A DNA stretch of 64,000 nucleotides from Gracilibacillus halophilus YIM-C55.5 (lineage in GTDB: Bacteria; Bacillota; Bacilli; Bacillales; Amphibacillaceae). Positions 61,989 to 64,000 of this stretch are shown piece after piece; the first letter of the stretch is position 1, and each line of letters opens with the position of its first letter. The position numbers and the translations under genes are program-made. The notes under the pieces are model-generated. The model saw nothing but the letters and a program-made list of their open reading frames with translations. It had not been told where the DNA came from and did no database searches. The stretch spans positions 62,001-126,000 of the forward strand of contig NZ_APML01000019.1 in the NCBI RefSeq assembly GCF_000359605.1, read 5' to 3'.

Positions 61989-62972
61989 TTAAAACGACGC
62001 TAGGTCTCTGAGTTCACGTTCAATTTTTTCTGGATTCATCATAAATTCTTTCTCCAAGTTTGGCGCAAATGGCATCGCTGGAACTTCTGGTGCTGCTAAC
62101 CGTCGAACAGGTGCATCTAAATCGAATAAGCAATGTTCATTAATGATAGCAGATACTTCACTAATGATACTTCCTTCTTTATTATCTTCTGTCACTAATA
62201 ATACTTTACCGGTTTTTGATGCAGCAGCAATAATCGCTTCCTGATCTAACGGATACACTGTTCGTAAGTCAAGAATTTCTGTCGTTACCCCTTCAGATTC
62301 AAGTTTCTCAGCAGCCTGTTGAGCAAAATGCACACAGAGTCCATACGTAATGATAGTGACATCAGAACCTTCTTTCTTCACAGCTGCTTGTCCAATCGGC
62401 AAGATATCATCTGCCTCAGAAACGTCTTCTTTCAGTAAACGATAGCCGCGTTTATGTTCAAAAAATAGAACAGGATCCTCATCACGGATAGCAGCTTTTA
62501 ACAAACCTTTAGCATCAGAAGGACTAGACGGCATCACGATTTTTAACCCAGGCTGATTGGCAAAGACAGCTTCAACAGATTGTGAATGGTAAAGTCCACC
62601 ATGAACACCACCACCATAAGGAGCGCGAATGACAATTGGACAATGCCAATCATTATTTGAGCGATAACGTATTTTTGCAGCTTCTGAAATAATCTGATTC
62701 ACAGCAGGCATGATAAAATCGGCAAATTGCATCTCCGCTACAGGACGCATTCCATACATCGCCGCACCAATACCAACGCCAGCAATAGCAGATTCAGCCA
62801 AAGGTGTATCAATGACACGTTCTTCACCAAATTCTTCTATCAAACCTTCCGTCGCTTTGAACACCCCACCTTTTACACCAACATCTTCACCCAATACAAA
62901 CACTTTTTCATTCTGTTGCATTTCTTCTTTCATTGCTTGGGTAATCGCTTGTATGTACGTTAGAACCGCCAT
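61989..62972 (-). CDS. bfmBAB: Branched-chain 2-oxoacid dehydrogenase E1 beta
   Basis: The beta half of the thiamine-diphosphate decarboxylase. It shows EDVGVKGGVFKATEGL, DTPLAESAIAGVGIGAAMYG, MQFADFIMPAVNQI and GPVLFFEHKR-like DPVLFFEHKRGYRL, all E1-beta landmarks. The 327 residues are full length. Its ATG overlaps the E1-alpha stop (TAATG), so synthesis of the two subunits is coupled. Confidence 0.94.
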   Translation of the reverse strand: MAVLTYIQAITQAMKEEMQQNEKVFVLGEDVGVKGGVFKATEGLIEEFGEERVIDTPLAESAIAGVGIGAAMYGMRPVAEMQFADFIMPAVNQIISEAAKIRYRSNNDWHCPIVIRAPYGGGVHGGLYHSQSVEAVFANQPGLKIVMPSSPSDAKGLLKAAIRDEDPVLFFEHKRGYRLLKEDVSEADDILPIGQAAVKKEGSDVTIITYGLCVHFAQQAAEKLESEGVTTEILDLRTVYPLDQEAIIAAASKTGKVLLVTEDNKEGSIISEVSAIINEHCLFDLDAPVRRLAAPEVPAMPFAPNLEKEFMMNPEKIERELRDLASF

Positions 62973-63973
62973 TATTTCGCCTCCTCTTGAGAATACACAT
63001 AATGGGCTAATGTCGTTACATCTGCATACGATGCATTCTCTGCATATTCTGTCGCCTCATTAATTTCTTGTTTGATCTCAGCTTCCATTTCTGTTTCTTT
63101 TTCATCTGTTAGGATCTGTTGTTCTTTTAAGTACTCTTTAAATTGAATGATCCCGTCTTTTTCCTTTGCCTCATCCAATTCTTCTTCCGTACGATACATT
63201 AGATGATTATCATCACTTGAATGACCAGTCAAACGGTTCGATACGGTTTCAATTAAAGTCGGCCCTTCATGATGTAGTGCACGTTTTCTCGCTTCATCTA
63301 CTGCCTTGTAAACTGCAAACGGATCATCCCCATCAACTGTAATTCCTTCCATTCCATAACCTAACGCCCGATCAGAAATTTTCGCACATGCGATTTGTTT
63401 ATTTAGTGGCACAGAGATCGCATATTTATTATTCTCAACCATGAAAATAACTGGCAATTTCTGAACAGCAGCATAATTCAAGCCTTCATGAAAGTCCCCT
63501 TGATTTGTAGAACCTTCTCCCATCGTTACAAAACTAACCGCTTGTTTCTTTTCCATTTTACTAGCTAGTGCAAAACCAGCTGCATGCGGTACTTGTGTTG
63601 TTACTGGTGATGAGCCTGTGACAATTCGGTTCTTTTTTTGTCCAAAGTGATTCGGCATTTGACGACCACCTGAGTTTGGATCATCTGCTTTTCCATAAGC
63701 TTGGAGCATTAACTCTTTTGTCGTCATACCAAAATGTAAAACGACACCTAAATCACGATAATACGGCAGTGCGTAATCTTGATCTTTATCAAGCGCAAAT
63801 GCTGCTGCCACTTGCGAAACCTCTTGACCTTGACAAGATACGACAAACGGTATTTGTCCCGACCGATTTAATATCCACATTCTTTCATCAATCCGCCGCG
63901 CGCGTAACATTTCTCGATACATTTCTAACAACAATTCATGATTTTCTACTAACTTATTTTGTTCGTTATCCAT
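62972..63973 (-). CDS. bfmBAA: Branched-chain 2-oxoacid dehydrogenase E1 alpha
   Basis: The thiamine-diphosphate-binding alpha subunit. The TPP motif GEGSTNQGDFHEGLNYAAV through MVENN is present, with RMWILNRSGQIPFVVSCQGQ and RLTGHSSDDNHLMYRTEEE. The 333 residues are full length. ATG with GGGAGG upstream. In B. subtilis the upstream lpdV (E3) and buk/ptb/bcd genes precede it; here they would lie beyond the window edge. Confidence 0.94.
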   Translation of the reverse strand: MDNEQNKLVENHELLLEMYREMLRARRIDERMWILNRSGQIPFVVSCQGQEVSQVAAAFALDKDQDYALPYYRDLGVVLHFGMTTKELMLQAYGKADDPNSGGRQMPNHFGQKKNRIVTGSSPVTTQVPHAAGFALASKMEKKQAVSFVTMGEGSTNQGDFHEGLNYAAVQKLPVIFMVENNKYAISVPLNKQIACAKISDRALGYGMEGITVDGDDPFAVYKAVDEARKRALHHEGPTLIETVSNRLTGHSSDDNHLMYRTEEELDEAKEKDGIIQFKEYLKEQQILTDEKETEMEAEIKQEINEATEYAENASYADVTTLAHYVYSQEEAK

Positions 63974-64000
63974 GAATATTCCTCCCTTCGGCCGCTAATG

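Noticed and set aside
62710-63063. 117-codon plus-strand frame opposite bfmBAB/bfmBAA
   Set aside because: Shadow of two conserved enzymes; low-complexity Ser/Pro/Thr translation typical of antisense reading.
1-64000. Mobile elements, prophage, CRISPR arrays, tRNA or rRNA genes
   Set aside because: No transposase or integrase other than XerD, no direct-repeat array with spacers, and no cloverleaf or rRNA-like stretch was seen.

Overview
The window looks like a chromosomal segment of an endospore-forming, low-G+C Firmicute of the family Bacillaceae. Protein sequences and gene order follow the Bacillus subtilis aroF-to-bfmB arc closely, but several losses relative to B. subtilis point to a more distant, perhaps halotolerant genus of the Oceanobacillus/Virgibacillus/Gracilibacillus kind. 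The genus is a guess from overall feel, not a measurement. I see no prophage, transposon, CRISPR array, rRNA or tRNA.

Layout, window left to right (most genes are on the minus strand). 1-4.4 kb: aroC (partial), cheR, ndk, hepT, menG, hepS and hbs, i.e. chorismate and menaquinone-tail synthesis plus the HU protein. 4.8-11.2 kb: spoIVA, yphF, yphE, a SpoVIF-like gene, gpsA, der (frameshifted as read) and yphA. 11.3-18.7 kb: the S1-like ypfD, plsC, cmk, the PilZ protein motI/ypfA, ypeB-sleB (spore cortex lysis), prsW and ypdA (bacillithiol disulfide reductase). 18.9-20.1 kb, plus strand: cotJABC behind a sigma-E-like promoter. 20.2-24.3 kb: ypbE, ypbD, recS/recQ, ypbB and divergent fer. 24.3-31.4 kb: rsiX-sigX, an ECF transporter S component, a DUF4430 lipoprotein, resD, resC, resB and resA. 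resE, the kinase partner of resD, is not at its usual place. 31.4-36.7 kb: rluB, spmBA, dacB, scpBA, a YjcZ-type microprotein and a lone ribT. 36.9-44.6 kb: ppiB, lysA with a structured leader, a shortened spoVA operon (AA, AB, AF only) and the sigF operon with dacF. 44.7-50.4 kb: xerD, yqzK, fur, spoIIM, EndoQ (yqxK), nudF, the aldo/keto reductase yqkF and yqkB. 50.4-56 kb: yqjQ, a glycerophosphodiesterase, rnz, dinB and yqjE (both frameshifted as read), a Prli42-like microprotein and brxB. 56-60.6 kb: a histidine kinase paired with a Med/BMP-like binding protein, TerC and a TRIC-type channel. 60.7-64 kb: E2, E1-beta and E1-alpha of the branched-chain 2-oxoacid dehydrogenase (bfmB).

Functionally the window is core metabolism interleaved with sporulation and germination. 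Compartment-specific sporulation genes (spoIIA operon, spoIVA, spoIIM, spmAB, dacB, spoVA, cotJ, sleB/ypeB, YjcZ) sit beside respiration control (Res proteins, menaquinone synthesis), bacillithiol redox repair (ypdA, brxB) and envelope stress (sigX-rsiX). Promoter-like sequences matching sigma-A, -E, -G, -H, -K and -X were found by eye.

The most unusual items are the kinase plus Med-like pair with no response regulator, the replacement of resE by a DUF4430/ECF-S pair, the spoVA operon lacking AC-AD-AE, the lysA leader, and three genes (der, dinB, yqjE) broken by single-base losses. The frameshifts may be sequence errors.
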